From an uncultured Duodenibacillus sp. (GTDB taxonomy: Bacteria > Pseudomonadota > Gammaproteobacteria > Burkholderiales > Burkholderiaceae_F), in the NCBI GenBank assembly GCA_944390745.1, contig CALXQK010000010.1, forward strand, positions 62,001 to 126,000: 64,000 nucleotides of DNA. The letters are read 5' to 3'. Position numbers and translations under genes: made by a program. How positions within the stretch are numbered: position 1 is the stretch's first letter; every line of letters begins with the position of its first letter. The notes under the pieces are model-generated. The model saw only the letters and a list, made by a program, of their open reading frames with translations, was not told the origin of the DNA and searched no databases. Below are positions 21,273 through 30,733 of this stretch, piece by piece.

Positions 21273-23204
21273 ATGATCGCAATTACGTTGCCCGACGGTT
21301 CGGTTCGGGAGTTTGAGGCTCCTGTTTCCGTGGCAGACGTTGCGAAGTCGATCGGTGCAGGGCTTGCCAAGGCGGCCCTGGCGGGCAAGGTCAACGACGT
21401 GCTCGTGGACCTCTCGCACGTGATCGACGCCGATGCACGGGTGGCGATCATTACGGCCAAGAGCCCCGAGGCGCTTGAGATCATCCGTCACTCGACCTCG
21501 CACCTGATGGCGCAGGCCGTCAAGGAGCTTTTCCCGCAGGCCGAGGTGACGATCGGACCGGCCATTGACAACGGCTTTTACTACGACTTCAAGTTCGAGC
21601 GCGCCTTTACGCCCGAGGATCTCGAAAAGATCGAGCAGCGCATGCACGAGCTTGTGAAGAAGGACATTCCGATTGAGCGCTATACGCTGCCGCGCAGCGA
21701 GGCGATCGCCTACTTCAAGGGGCTCGGCGAGCACTACAAGGCCGAGATCATCGAGGGCATCCCCGAGGGCGAGGTGCTCTCGCTCTACCGCCAGGGCGAC
21801 TTCACCGATCTGTGCCGCGGCCCCCACGTGCCGAGCACGGGCAGGCTCAAGGTCTTCAAGCTCATGAAGGTTGCCGGCGCCTACTGGCGCGGCGACAGCA
21901 ACAACGAGATGCTGCAGCGCATCTACGGCACGGCCTGGTGCACGCAGGCCGACCAGGATCATTACCTGCACATGCTCGAGGAGGCCGAGCGGCGCGATCA
22001 CCGCCGCCTGGGCAAGGAGCTCGATCTGTTCCATCTGCAGGACGAGGCCCCGGGCATGGTCTTCTGGCATGCAAAGGGATGGGCGCTCTGGCAGGTGGTC
22101 GAGCAGTACATGCGCCGCATCTACCGCGACAACGACTACATGGAGGTGAAGGCTCCGCAGCTTCTGGACCGCTCGCTGTGGGAGCGCTCCGGCCACTGGG
22201 CGAAGTACCGCAGCAACATGTTCACGACCGAGTCGGAGAACCGCTACTACGCCCTCAAGCCCATGAACTGCCCGGGTCACATCCAGCTGTTCAATGCGTC
22301 CCTGCGCAGCTACCGCGACCTGCCGATGCGCTTCGGTGAGTTCGGCCAGTGCCACCGCAACGAGCCCTCGGGCGCCCTGCACGGCCTGATGCGCGTGCGC
22401 GGCTTTACGCAGGACGACGGCCACATCTTCTGCACGGAGGACCAGATCCTTTCCGAGTGCACGGCCTTCACGCAGCTGGTGCGCGAGGTCTACCACGTCT
22501 TCGGCTTTGATCAGATCGAGTACAAGATCGCCACCCGTCCCGAGATGCGCATCGGCGAGGACTCGGCCTGGGACAAGGCCGAGGCCGCCCTGATCGAGAG
22601 CCTCAAGGCCTCGGGCGTGCCCTACGAGGTGCTCCCGGGTGAGGGCGCCTTCTACGGCCCCAAGATCGAGTACCACCTGCGCGACTGCCTCGGCCGCGCC
22701 TGGCAGTGCGGCACGATCCAGGTCGACTTCCAGATGCCGGGCCGTCTCGGCGCGGAGTACGTGGCCGAGGACAACACCCGCAAGGTGCCCGTGATGCTGC
22801 ATCGCGCGATCCTCGGTTCGCTTGAGCGCTGGATCGGCATGCTCATCGAGCACTATGCCGGCGCCATGCCCGTGTGGCTGAGCCCGGTGCAGGTCGCCGT
22901 GGCCTCGATCACCGATGCGCAGATTCCCTTTGCGCGCGAGATTGTCGCCAAAATGAAGGCGGCCGGCCTGCGCGTTCAGGAAGATTTGCGTGGTGAAAAA
23001 ATCAACTATAAAATCCGCGAGCTGAGCCTGCAGAAAATCCCGTACATTGCGGTTGTAGGCGACAAGGAAGTGCAGACCAATGTGGTCAGCGTCCGCGCCC
23101 GCGGCGGCCGCAACCTCGGCGTGATGTCCGTTGACGAGTTCATCGCGCGCGTTCTTGACGAGGATCAGCGCCGCGTGATTGAGACTGCCGAGGACAAGAG
23201 GTAG
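21273..23204 (+). CDS. thrS: Threonyl-tRNA synthetase
   Basis: The protein has 643 residues. It starts with a TGS domain ([17 protein letters not shown]). The editing domain has the [11 protein letters not shown] metal motif. The class II catalytic core contains [10 protein letters not shown] with the zinc-binding Cys, and an anticodon-binding C-terminal domain follows. TTG 21267 is in frame two codons earlier, but ATG 21273 with AAGGAG six bases upstream is the clear start. Thr-tRNA supply is likely controlled by the leader peptide and terminator just upstream. It heads the thrS-infC-rpmI-rplT-pheS-pheT cluster. Confidence 0.97.
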   Translation: MIAITLPDGSVREFEAPVSVADVAKSIGAGLAKAALAGKVNDVLVDLSHVIDADARVAIITAKSPEALEIIRHSTSHLMAQAVKELFPQAEVTIGPAIDNGFYYDFKFERAFTPEDLEKIEQRMHELVKKDIPIERYTLPRSEAIAYFKGLGEHYKAEIIEGIPEGEVLSLYRQGDFTDLCRGPHVPSTGRLKVFKLMKVAGAYWRGDSNNEMLQRIYGTAWCTQADQDHYLHMLEEAERRDHRRLGKELDLFHLQDEAPGMVFWHAKGWALWQVVEQYMRRIYRDNDYMEVKAPQLLDRSLWERSGHWAKYRSNMFTTESENRYYALKPMNCPGHIQLFNASLRSYRDLPMRFGEFGQCHRNEPSGALHGLMRVRGFTQDDGHIFCTEDQILSECTAFTQLVREVYHVFGFDQIEYKIATRPEMRIGEDSAWDKAEAALIESLKASGVPYEVLPGEGAFYGPKIEYHLRDCLGRAWQCGTIQVDFQMPGRLGAEYVAEDNTRKVPVMLHRAILGSLERWIGMLIEHYAGAMPVWLSPVQVAVASITDAQIPFAREIVAKMKAAGLRVQEDLRGEKINYKIRELSLQKIPYIAVVGDKEVQTNVVSVRARGGRNLGVMSVDEFIARVLDEDQRRVIETAEDKR

Positions 23205-23298
23205 TCGGCCTCGGCGCGGATGCACGTGAAGCCAGGGCAGGGCGGTCTGCCTTGCCCGGCCTTCAGCACGCCAACACCAATTTTTCAGGAGTAGAGTC

Positions 23299-23820
23299 AT
23301 AGCCCGCAATCGCACCCACCGGATCAATGGAGAGATCCGGGTACCGGAAGTCCGTCTGACCGGCGTCGACGGCGCCCAGATCGGAATTGTTCGCACGGCC
23401 GAGGCCCTGCGCATGGCCGAGGAGGCCGATGTCGATCTCGTTGAGATCGCTCCGAATGCGCAGCCTCCGGTCTGCCGCCTGATGGACTACGGAAAGTTCC
23501 GCTATCAGGAGCAGAAGAAGGCCCAGGAGATGAAGGCGCGTCAGAAGGTGGCGCAGGTGAAGGAAGTCAAGTTCCGTCCCGCCACCGATGAAAACGACTT
23601 TCAGACCAAGCTGCGCGCCCTGCGCCGCTTCCTGGCCGACGGCGACAAGGCGAAGGTGACTCTGCGCTACCGCGGCCGTGAAATGGCGCACCAGGATCTC
23701 GGTGCGCAGATCATGCACCGCATTCGCGACGAGCTCGCCGAAGAGGCCCAGATCGAGCAGCAGCCCAAGCTTGAGGGCCGCCAGATGATCATGGTGCTCG
23801 GTCCGAAGAAGAAAAAGTAA
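23299..23820 (+). CDS. infC: Translation initiation factor IF-3, starting at ATA
   Basis: Similarity to IF3 extends upstream of the first ATG or GTG. The frame from ATA 23299 reads (M)[19 protein letters not shown], which matches the conserved IF3 beginning. AGGAG at 23287-23291 lies seven bases before ATA. The 173-residue length from there is the usual IF3 length, and the protein ends in the KKKK tail. IF3 checks the initiator codon on the 30S subunit, and infC genes commonly use rare starts so that high IF3 represses its own synthesis. ATA here fits that autocontrol. Standard gene finders would start too late, at 23413. Confidence 0.93.
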   Translation: MARNRTHRINGEIRVPEVRLTGVDGAQIGIVRTAEALRMAEEADVDLVEIAPNAQPPVCRLMDYGKFRYQEQKKAQEMKARQKVAQVKEVKFRPATDENDFQTKLRALRRFLADGDKAKVTLRYRGREMAHQDLGAQIMHRIRDELAEEAQIEQQPKLEGRQMIMVLGPKKKK

Positions 23821-23861
23821 TTTTCCGAAATTTCGTGTAAAATCACGGGCTTTCGTAGATG

Positions 23862-23892
23862 CGCCGGTGTCTTCAGTCTGAGGACGCCGGCG
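23862..23892 (+). promoter_or_regulatory. Hairpin in the rpmI-rplT leader
   Basis: CGCCGGTGTC (23862-23871) pairs with GACGCCGGCG (23883-23892) over 10 bp, with one wobble. No T run follows. It lies in the 163-base infC-rpmI gap, where L20 or similar autocontrol structures are found in other bacteria. A TAAAAT -10-like element is at 23838-23843. Confidence 0.4.
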
Positions 23893-23983
23893 AAAACAAG
23901 TCGGAGCGGGCTTGAGCAAAGATCGGATGTGTTCTGCATCCGCGCCTGGTGTTCCGACAAATCACTAAAGAGGAAACGGCAAG

Positions 23984-24181
23984 ATGCCGAAGATGAAAAC
24001 TAAGAAGGCCGCGAGCAAGCGCTTCAAGGTCCGTTCCGGCGGTTCCATCAAGCGCGGCCACGCCACGAAGCGTCACATTCTCACCCATCGTACGACGAAG
24101 AACAAGCGTCATCTGCGTGGAATGGTCACCATTCACGAGTCTGACAGCAAGTCCATCCATCGTATGCTGCCGTACGCCTAA
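23984..24181 (+). CDS. rpmI: 50S ribosomal protein L35
   Basis: This 65-residue, highly basic protein ([16 protein letters not shown]) is a full-length L35. AGAGGAAACGG precedes it. It is followed by rplT after 17 bases, the universal L35-L20 pair. Confidence 0.98.
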   Translation: MPKMKTKKAASKRFKVRSGGSIKRGHATKRHILTHRTTKNKRHLRGMVTIHESDSKSIHRMLPYA

Positions 24182-24198
24182 AGCAAGGAGAGAAGAAG

Positions 24199-24555
24199 AT
24201 GCCTCGAGTGAAGCGTGGTGTGACGGCTCGTGCCCGTCATAAGAAGATTTTCGCCCTCTCCAAGGGCTTCCGTCTGCGCCGCAACAACGTCTATCGCGTT
24301 GCCAAGCAGGCCGTGATGCGCGCCGGTCAGTACGCTTATCGTGACCGCCGCGACAAGAAGCATGTGTTCCGCCGCCTGTGGATCGCCCGCATCAACGCTG
24401 CGACCCGCAACAACGGCATGACCTACAGCCGTTTCATGAACGGTCTGAAGAAGGCCAACATCATGCTCGACCGCAAGGTTCTCGCTGATATGGCTGTCTT
24501 TGACAAGGAAGGCTTCGCCAACCTCGTCGCTCAGGCCAAGGCGGCTCTGGCCTAA
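24199..24555 (+). CDS. rplT: 50S ribosomal protein L20
   Basis: The protein has 118 residues, basic throughout, with the conserved [16 protein letters not shown] start and a TYSRFMNGL motif near residue 75. L20 binds 23S rRNA early in assembly and in many bacteria represses its own operon. AAGGAGAG precedes it. A strong terminator at 24621-24658 separates it from pheS. Confidence 0.98.
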   Translation: MPRVKRGVTARARHKKIFALSKGFRLRRNNVYRVAKQAVMRAGQYAYRDRRDKKHVFRRLWIARINAATRNNGMTYSRFMNGLKKANIMLDRKVLADMAVFDKEGFANLVAQAKAALA

Positions 24556-24620
24556 TTTTTCTAGGCTTGAAAATCAGGATCCGGTCCGCGCGTTCGGCTG
24601 AACGGGCGGATCGCCTGGAC

Positions 24621-24658
24621 AAAGGGTTCGGCGTCAAGACGTCCGGACCCTTTTTTTT
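24621..24658 (+). terminator. Intrinsic terminator between rplT and pheS
   Basis: AAAGGGTTCGG pairs with CCGGACCCTTT over 11 bp with an inner CGTC/GACG stem, followed by a run of Ts up to 24658. No Phe-rich leader frame is visible before it, so simple termination is more likely than a pheST attenuator. Confidence 0.9.
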
Positions 24659-24730
24659 CGGTCATGCCGGCGGCCCCAGCAGCCGCAGCCCCGCGCAGCA
24701 GCGCCATCCGGGCATTGAAGGGAATTGGAA

Positions 24731-25750
24731 ATGGATGATTTAGTTCAAATCGTGGAGTCGGCAAAGGCTGACTTTGCCGCCGCTCAGCAGCCGGCGGCTC
24801 TTGAGGACGCCAAGGCTCGCTATCTGGGCAAGAGCGGCTCGCTTACGGCGCTCATGAAGGGGCTCGGAAAGTTCAGCCCTGAGGAAAAGCGCACCCGCGG
24901 CCAGGCCATCAACCGCGCCAAGGGCGAGGTTGAGGCGGCCCTGAACGCGCGCCGCGAGGCCATTGCCGAGGCGGCCATGCAAAAGAAGCTTGCCGCCGAG
25001 GCGATTGATGTGACGCTGCCCGGGCGCACGCTCGAGCGCGGCGGCGTGCATCCGGTGATCCGCACCTGGATGCGCATTGAGGAAATCTTCGGTTCGATCG
25101 GCTTTGACGTTGCCGACGGCCCCGAGATTGAAAGCGACTGGTTCAGCTTCACGGCGCTCAACAATCCGCCCAACCATCCCGCCCGCTCCATGCAGGACAC
25201 GTTCTACGTGAACCGCTGCGACAGCACCGGGCTGCAGCTGCCGCTGCGTCCGCACACCTCGCCCATGCAGGTGCGCTACGCCCGGACCCATCAGCCGCCC
25301 ATCAAGGTCATCGCCCCGGGGCGCACGTACCGCGTCGACAGCGACGCCACCCACTCGCCGATGTTCCATCAGGTCGAGGGGCTCTGGATTGATGAAAACA
25401 TCTCCTTTAGCGACCTCAAGGGCGTCTACACCGACTTCCTGCGCCGGTTCTTTGAGACCGACGATCTGAAGGTGCGCTTCCGTCCGAGCTACTTCCCCTT
25501 TACCGAGCCCTCGGTGGAGGTGGACATGGCCTTTACGACCGGTCCGAAGAAGGGCCGCTGGCTTGAGATTTCCGGCGCAGGCGAGGTGCACCCGACCGTG
25601 GTGCGCAACTACGGCCTTGATCCCGAGAAGTACATCGGCTTTGCGTTCGGCTCGGGCCTTGAGCGCCTGACGATGCTGCGCTACGGCATCGATGACCTGC
25701 GCCTTTTCTTTGAGGGCGACCTGCGCTTCCTGCGTCAGTTCAACGAATAA
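24731..25750 (+). CDS. pheS: Phenylalanyl-tRNA synthetase alpha subunit
   Basis: The protein has 339 residues: an N-terminal coiled coil (about 1-95) and a class II catalytic core with [11 protein letters not shown], the [21 protein letters not shown] motif 2 region and the [19 protein letters not shown] motif 3 region. TTG 24725 is in frame two codons earlier; ATG 24731 after GAAGGGA is the likely start. It forms the alpha2-beta2 enzyme with pheT, 24 bases downstream. Confidence 0.97.
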   Translation: MDDLVQIVESAKADFAAAQQPAALEDAKARYLGKSGSLTALMKGLGKFSPEEKRTRGQAINRAKGEVEAALNARREAIAEAAMQKKLAAEAIDVTLPGRTLERGGVHPVIRTWMRIEEIFGSIGFDVADGPEIESDWFSFTALNNPPNHPARSMQDTFYVNRCDSTGLQLPLRPHTSPMQVRYARTHQPPIKVIAPGRTYRVDSDATHSPMFHQVEGLWIDENISFSDLKGVYTDFLRRFFETDDLKVRFRPSYFPFTEPSVEVDMAFTTGPKKGRWLEISGAGEVHPTVVRNYGLDPEKYIGFAFGSGLERLTMLRYGIDDLRLFFEGDLRFLRQFNE

Positions 25751-25774
25751 CCCGGTTTTGGAGTCAGATTAGAA

Positions 25775-28186
25775 ATGTTGTTTACCGAAGAGTGGCTGCG
25801 CCGCTATGTGAATCCGGCGCTCTCAACGGATGAGCTCGCTGACGTGATGACCATGTCCGGGCTTGAGGTCGAGGAGGTGACGCCGGTCGCTCCCGCCTTC
25901 ACGGGCGTTGTCGTGGCCGAGGTGCTCGAGTGCGTCGACCATCCCAATTCCGATCATCTGCACATCTGCAAGGTCAACGCCGGAACGGGCGAGGTGCTGC
26001 AGATCGTCTGCGGCGCCCCCAATGTGCGCGCCGGCATCAAGGTGGCCTGCGCGACCATTGGCGCGGTGCTGCCCGGAGACTTCAAGATCAAGAAGGCCAG
26101 AATGCGCGGCGAGGACAGCTTCGGCATGCTTTGCTCGGCGCGCGAGCTCGGCATCAGCGAGGACCACACCGGCATCTGGATTCTCGATCCGGCCGCGCCC
26201 GTGGGCGAGGATATTCGCAAGTGGGCGCACCTCGATGACAAGCGCTTTGAAATCAAGCTCACGCCCAACCGCGGCGACGCCCTGAGCGTTGTGGGCGTCG
26301 CCCGCGACGTGCACGCCGCCACCGGCGCCGAACTCAAGCTTCCGGTGTTTGAGCCCGTGCCCGCCACGTGCGAGTGCCGTCACGCCGTGCACATCGAGGC
26401 GCCCGACCTGTGCGGGCGCTTCACGGGCCGCGTCATCCGCAATCTCAACGCCCGCGCCGCAACGCCGCAGTGGATGAAGGATCGGCTTGAGCGCAGCGGC
26501 CAGCGCTCGATTTCGGCTCTTGTCGACATCTCCAACTACGTCATGATCGAGCTCGGCCGTCCCACGCACTTCTACGACCTCGACAAGGTCAAGGGCGACA
26601 TCACCGTGCGCTGGGCAAGAAAGGGCGAGACGCTTGAGCTGCTCAACGGCGAAAAGCCCGTGCTCGACGAGTACTTCGGCGTCGTGTGCGACGAGTCCGG
26701 CCCCGAGGGCATCGGCGGCATCATGGGCGGCGAGGCCACGTCGATCTCAGACGACACGACCAACCTCTTCATCGAGGCCGCCTTCTGGTACCCGCAGAAG
26801 ATCCAGGGCCGCTGCCGCAGGCTCAATTTCTCGACCGATGCGGCGCACCGTTATGAGCGCGGCGTCGACTACGGCACCAACGTCGAGCACATGGAGTACA
26901 TCACGCGCCTTGTGCTCGAGATCTGCGGCACCCCTGAGACGCAGGTGGGCCCCGTGGACGATCAGTGCGTGAATCTGCCCAAGACGCGCGTGGTGCGCAT
27001 GCGCCCCGGGCGCTGCCGCAAGATCGTCGGCGTCGACATTCCCGACGAGTTCATGGCGCAGGCCTTCAGCCGCCTGGGCTTTGAGTTTGTCCGCGACGGC
27101 GAGGACTTCGTGGTGACCTCGCCCACGTACCGCTTCGACATCGAGATCGAGGAGGATCTCATTGAGGAGGTGGCGCGTCTGTACGGCTACGAGAAGCTTC
27201 CCGACCTGCCGCCTCTGGCGCGCTGCGCCATGCGCGCGCGTCCCGAGGGGCTGCGCCGCGCGCATGACCTGCGCCGCACGCTTGCCGGCCGCGGCTATCA
27301 GGAGCTCATCAACTTCAGCTTTGTTGAGGAGGCCTGGGAGAAGGACTTTGCCGGCAACGACGCCCCGATCCGGCTGCTCAACCCGATCGCCAGCCAGCTC
27401 TCGGTCATGCGCACGCAGCTCGTGAGCGGCCTGGTCGACATTCTTCGCTTCAACCTCAACCGCAAGGCGGAGTTTGTGCGCGTCTTCGAGCTCGGCCGCG
27501 TGTTCTTCCCCGACGAAACCGTCGAGGACGGCCCCTTCTCGGTGAAGGGCGTGCGCCAGCCGCAGCACATTGCGGGCCTTGCCTACGGCGACGCCACCGA
27601 GGAGAACTGGAGCGCGGCGCGCCGTCCGGTGGACTTCTACGACGTCAAGGGCGACGTTGAGACGCTCATTGCGCCTCTGACGGCGCGCTTTGAGCCCGTC
27701 GTTCATCCGGCGCTGCATCCGGGACGCAGCGCCCGCATCCTCATCGACGGCCGCGAGGCGGGCTTCATCGGGGAGCTGCATCCGCGTCTGTGCCACAAGT
27801 ACGCCCTGCCCAAGGCACCCGTCGTCTTTGAGCTTGACGTCGAGTCGATTCTCAGAACGCCGGTTCCCGCGGCCTGCGCCGTGAGCAAGTTCCAGCCGAT
27901 GCACCGCGACATCTCGATCACCGTTCCGCCCGAGCTCACCTGGCAGCAGGTGCTCGACGCGGTTGAAAAGCTGCGCACGGGCACCCGCGCCGGCGAAATC
28001 ATCGACTCGGTGCGTCTGTTTGACGTCTATGCGCCCAAGGCGGGCGAGACGGGCGAGCGCAGCATGGCCTTCCGCCTGACCCTCGTCTCCCGCGGCGAGC
28101 AAGCCGTCACCGAGGCGCAGTCCGAGGCAGCCTTCGAAGCGGTCGTGGATGTTCTTGGCAGTCTGGGTGCGAAACTGCGCGCTTGA
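25775..28186 (+). CDS. pheT: Phenylalanyl-tRNA synthetase beta subunit
   Basis: The protein has 803 residues. An EMAP-like tRNA-binding domain (about 40-150, with NSDHLHICKV), the B3/B4 editing domain, B5 (DIEIEEDLIEEVARLYGY) and the C-terminal FDX-ACB anticodon-binding domain (FQPMHRDISITVPPE) appear in the usual order. It edits misacylated Tyr-tRNA(Phe) and binds the tRNA. It is coupled to pheS upstream and followed by ihfA after 63 bases, as in most proteobacteria. Confidence 0.97.
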   Translation: MLFTEEWLRRYVNPALSTDELADVMTMSGLEVEEVTPVAPAFTGVVVAEVLECVDHPNSDHLHICKVNAGTGEVLQIVCGAPNVRAGIKVACATIGAVLPGDFKIKKARMRGEDSFGMLCSARELGISEDHTGIWILDPAAPVGEDIRKWAHLDDKRFEIKLTPNRGDALSVVGVARDVHAATGAELKLPVFEPVPATCECRHAVHIEAPDLCGRFTGRVIRNLNARAATPQWMKDRLERSGQRSISALVDISNYVMIELGRPTHFYDLDKVKGDITVRWARKGETLELLNGEKPVLDEYFGVVCDESGPEGIGGIMGGEATSISDDTTNLFIEAAFWYPQKIQGRCRRLNFSTDAAHRYERGVDYGTNVEHMEYITRLVLEICGTPETQVGPVDDQCVNLPKTRVVRMRPGRCRKIVGVDIPDEFMAQAFSRLGFEFVRDGEDFVVTSPTYRFDIEIEEDLIEEVARLYGYEKLPDLPPLARCAMRARPEGLRRAHDLRRTLAGRGYQELINFSFVEEAWEKDFAGNDAPIRLLNPIASQLSVMRTQLVSGLVDILRFNLNRKAEFVRVFELGRVFFPDETVEDGPFSVKGVRQPQHIAGLAYGDATEENWSAARRPVDFYDVKGDVETLIAPLTARFEPVVHPALHPGRSARILIDGREAGFIGELHPRLCHKYALPKAPVVFELDVESILRTPVPAACAVSKFQPMHRDISITVPPELTWQQVLDAVEKLRTGTRAGEIIDSVRLFDVYAPKAGETGERSMAFRLTLVSRGEQAVTEAQSEAAFEAVVDVLGSLGAKLRA

Positions 28187-28249
28187 AAAAACGTGTATGA
28201 TTCGCGCTCTTTTCTGCAAACAATGTAAACGGCTGAATTTGAAGTAAAA

Positions 28250-28648
28250 ATGATGGAAAGCAGTGCAATTCCCGGCATCAGGGGCAATGCGGTTGAAAGA
28301 CTGTTCGGGGAGGCGGTTCCCGCGAATTCGTCGACGCTCACCAAGATGCACTTCATCGACATCCTCAACGACCGGCTCGGCCTGAGCCGCTCGCAGGCGA
28401 CCTCTGTGCTCGAGGCGATCTTCGAGGAGGTGCAGACGGCGCTTGTCGACGGACGCGAAGTGAAGCTCGCCAACTTCGGAACGTTCCTCACCCGCGACAA
28501 GGGCGCGCGTCCCGGACGCAATCCCCGCACCGGCGAGGAGCATCTCGTGAGCGCGCGCCGCGTCGTGTCCTTCGTGCCCGCGCCCTACCTGCGCGAGTCC
28601 GTGGCCACGTACCACGACCCCTCTCCGGAGGCGGGCGGCGGCTCCTGA
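28250..28648 (+). CDS. ihfA: Integration host factor alpha subunit with terminal extensions
   Basis: The IHF/HU fold runs from about residue 28 (STLTKMHFIDILNDRLGLS) to 120, with GREVKLANFGTF and the DNA-clasping arm segment RPGRNPRTGEE. IHF bends DNA at specific sites as a heterodimer with IhfB. At 132 residues it is about 30 longer than usual, due to an extra 26-residue N-terminal segment (MMESSAIPGIRGNAVERLFG) and a short C-terminal tail. The TLTK beginning of the core aligns with the normal IhfA N-terminus, so the extension is added rather than substituted. Whether translation really starts at ATG 28250 or 28253 is uncertain because the ribosome site is weak. Confidence 0.9.
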   Translation: MMESSAIPGIRGNAVERLFGEAVPANSSTLTKMHFIDILNDRLGLSRSQATSVLEAIFEEVQTALVDGREVKLANFGTFLTRDKGARPGRNPRTGEEHLVSARRVVSFVPAPYLRESVATYHDPSPEAGGGS

Positions 28649-28743
28649 TGTTCGCCGCGGTGCGCGAACCCCTTGAGGCAACAGCACGATGACCGGGATC
28701 GGCTAAACTTAAGACTCGTCGCGCACCGTTCACAATCTTTCTC

Positions 28744-28778
28744 AAAGGCTGGTGATGTCGCGATCACCGGCCTTTTTT
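28744..28778 (+). terminator. Intrinsic terminator between ihfA and the MerR-family gene
   Basis: AAAGGCTGGTGAT pairs with ATCACCGGCCTTT (one G/T wobble) followed by further Ts. It ends only 20 bases before the next start codon, so the downstream gene either uses a promoter before it or depends on readthrough. Confidence 0.85.
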
Positions 28779-28798
28779 ACATCCCACTTGGCAGCAAA

Positions 28799-29713
28799 AT
28801 GTCTGACGTCACGCAACAGGATCGGCTCTTTACCCTGCAGGAGGTGTCCGCGCAGTGCGGACTGATTCCCTATATCGTTCGCTACTGGCAGGGGCATTTC
28901 CCCGAGCTCGGCACCGGTCCCTCCAAGACCCAGTACTCCGTCAATGACGTAGCTCTTTTGCGACGCATCAAGAAGCTGCTCTACGGCGAGCATCTCACGA
29001 TTGAGCAGGCTAAGGAGCGCCTGAGCCGCGAGCGCGCCTTCCCGGTGCAGTACCCCGGCGGCGCCGCTGCAAGCGCTCCTGCGTCGAATCCGCCCGAGCA
29101 GCCTGCCCCGGCCGCACAGGCGCCCGCCCAGGCTCCCGTGCAGGCGGCAGAAAAGCCGGCGGCGTCCTCCGACGCCGCGGCCGAGGAGGCGCGTGCGGCG
29201 CTCTCGGCCCTGGCCGAGGTGCGCGGCGAGCTCAACGCCGCCCGTGAGAAGGCCGCCCTCGGCGAGCAGCAGCGCGAGCAGTGGCTGCAGGAGCGCCAGA
29301 AGCTGCATGAGGAAAACGTCACGCTCAAGGACCGCGTGATCGGGCTTGAGACGCAGCTGCAGGGCTTCAATGAGCGCGTTCTCAAGGCCGAACAGGATCT
29401 TGAGGGAGAGCGCGCCGCTGTCGCCGAGCGCGACGAGCAGCTGAAGACCGCCAGCCGGCAGATGATCGAGCTCAATGAGCAGCTTGCCAAGGAGCGCCAG
29501 ACGGTCCGCACGCAGCTCGAGGAGCTTGCCGCGGCCAAGGCGCGCAACGTGGAGCTTGAGTCGCAGCTCATGCAGTTCTCCGAACAGGCCGGTCAGTCGG
29601 CTGAAATCTTCGAGACCCTGCAAAAGCGCAACGCTGAGCTTGAGCAGAAGCTCGCCTTTGTGACCGGGCAGCTCAAGGAGATCGCGGGCCTGTTTGAAAA
29701 AAATTCGCAGTAA
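28799..29713 (+). CDS. MerR-type helix-turn-helix protein with C-terminal coiled coil
   Basis: The protein has 304 residues. Residues 8-80 form a MerR-like winged helix ([21 protein letters not shown], then [11 protein letters not shown]). A Pro/Ala/Gln-rich linker covers about 82-130 and a long Leu/Glu/Gln-rich coiled coil about 138-304. No metal-binding cysteine cluster is seen, so it is not a classical metal sensor. A MerR-like gene between ihfA and tRNA-Pro is a standard Burkholderiales arrangement, but its target is not known to me. The frame is open upstream to 28673, but that crosses the terminator; ATG 28799 fits the domain start. Confidence 0.82.
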   Translation: MSDVTQQDRLFTLQEVSAQCGLIPYIVRYWQGHFPELGTGPSKTQYSVNDVALLRRIKKLLYGEHLTIEQAKERLSRERAFPVQYPGGAAASAPASNPPEQPAPAAQAPAQAPVQAAEKPAASSDAAAEEARAALSALAEVRGELNAAREKAALGEQQREQWLQERQKLHEENVTLKDRVIGLETQLQGFNERVLKAEQDLEGERAAVAERDEQLKTASRQMIELNEQLAKERQTVRTQLEELAAAKARNVELESQLMQFSEQAGQSAEIFETLQKRNAELEQKLAFVTGQLKEIAGLFEKNSQ

Positions 29714-29759
29714 AAACAAAAGCATGCCGGCCGGGCTTCTTCTGAAGCCCATGGCCAGC

Positions 29760-29788
29760 TTGCATTTTGAGTTGGGTTTTCATAAAAT
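29760..29788 (+). promoter_or_regulatory. Sigma-70 promoter of tRNA-Pro
   Basis: TTGCAT (29760-29765) and TAAAAT (29783-29788) stand 17 bases apart, 12 bases before the tRNA. The spacing matches that of the tRNA-Val promoter. Confidence 0.8.
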
Positions 29789-29798
29789 ACGCAACTCG

Positions 29799-29877
<79 letters not shown>

Positions 29878-29887
29878 AAATTCCAGG

Positions 29888-29918
29888 AAAGGAGATGTGT
29901 ACCCACATCTCCTTTTTT
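29888..29918 (+). terminator. Intrinsic terminator of tRNA-Pro
   Basis: AAAGGAGATGTG (29888-29899) pairs with CACATCTCCTTT (29904-29915), followed by additional Ts. Confidence 0.92.
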
Positions 29919-30057
29919 GTTGTCTTCTTCCATCCCTCCCAAGTAAATCAAGGCATCTCAAGGCATCGGCACGAGGCTGTCTCTTTGTCGTCCTCCATCG
30001 TGTCTTGTCATTTTCCGTCTGTTGCTCTGTTGGGCGCGGCAGCAGAGTGCCACTAAA

Positions 30058-30498
30058 CGTCTTTTCTTTGGGCCGCCCCGAAAGGGGTGCCAATGAGACG
30101 TCAGATGAAGAGCAAAATCGGAAGAGGTTCAGTGCTTTCTTCCCAAAAAATGCTCGAAAAATTCTAGTCGCTCAAATTCTGGCGTTTTACGCCCAGAGCA
30201 TGTCTATGCGCCATATCGATGAGCTGACTGGCATCTTGCGCAACACTGTTAGCAAGTACATCCACGGCGCCGAGCCTGTCGCGTCGCACAGGAGGTGATC
30301 CATTTCTTTGATCGGTTGGGGCTCCCGAGGCATGCGGACCCAGACAAGCTCCTGAAGAGGGGCTGCGTCAAGATGGGGGATGCGCTGATGTTGAGCCCGC
30401 TTGCCTGGAAGTCTGATCCGCTGGTGGGGCAGGGGGATTGGATTGAGGCTTTGGAAGAGGCGGCCCTCACGCTTCTCACAGGCGTCACTAGTATTTGA
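30058..30498 (+). pseudogene. AT-richer fragment with two overlapping short frames, possible transposase remnant
   Basis: The patch from about 29920 to 30500 is visibly poorer in G+C than its neighbours. One frame ending at TGA 30296-30298 encodes a basic, helix-turn-helix-like stretch ([25 protein letters not shown], then ILRNTVSKYIHG) that resembles the N-terminal DNA-binding part of insertion-sequence transposases. A second frame, GTG 30295 to TGA 30498 (67 residues, from IHFFDRLGLPRHADPDKLL), overlaps the first in GTGA. The first has no convincing start codon. The position just after a tRNA gene suits a decayed inserted element, but no terminal repeats or attachment duplication were found. 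The second frame could instead be a small real gene. Confidence 0.35.
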
Positions 30499-30733
30499 AA
30501 ACCATTGAGCCGTCTGCGGAGGCTCGCCCGTGAGCCGCTGCATGCAGGTCGTTGCAGCTGGTAAAGCGCCCAGCCTTCCGGCGGCCTGCCCGGATCCGGG
30601 GCCATCTCCCCGGGGTGTCCCGCCCCTGGGGAGACCGGGTGGTCCCGGTCTTTTTCAAGCCTCCTTGCGGCCGCTGCCGCTTCTATCCCGCGGGTTAGAA
30701 TGAGGCGCCTTTCTTTCCTTTCGGACGACTCTC
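30499..30733. other. Gene-free stretch with hairpins before surE
   Basis: Holds a long imperfect hairpin between TCTCCCC (near 30605) and GGGGAGA (ending 30634), then the terminator at 30633-30655. A TAGAAT -10-like element at 30696-30701 lies 32 bases before surE, without a good -35. No coding frame is supported. Confidence 0.4.
30633..30655 (+). terminator. Intrinsic terminator upstream of surE
   Basis: GACCGGG (30633-30639) and CCCGGTC (30644-30650) form a 7-bp stem with a 4-base loop, followed by five Ts. It probably closes the insertion-like patch. Confidence 0.75.

Noticed and set aside
24556..24730. Possible pheST attenuation leader
   Set aside because: The terminator is real, but there is no ATG/GTG frame rich in Phe codons before it; the only clustered TTT codons are the U tract itself.
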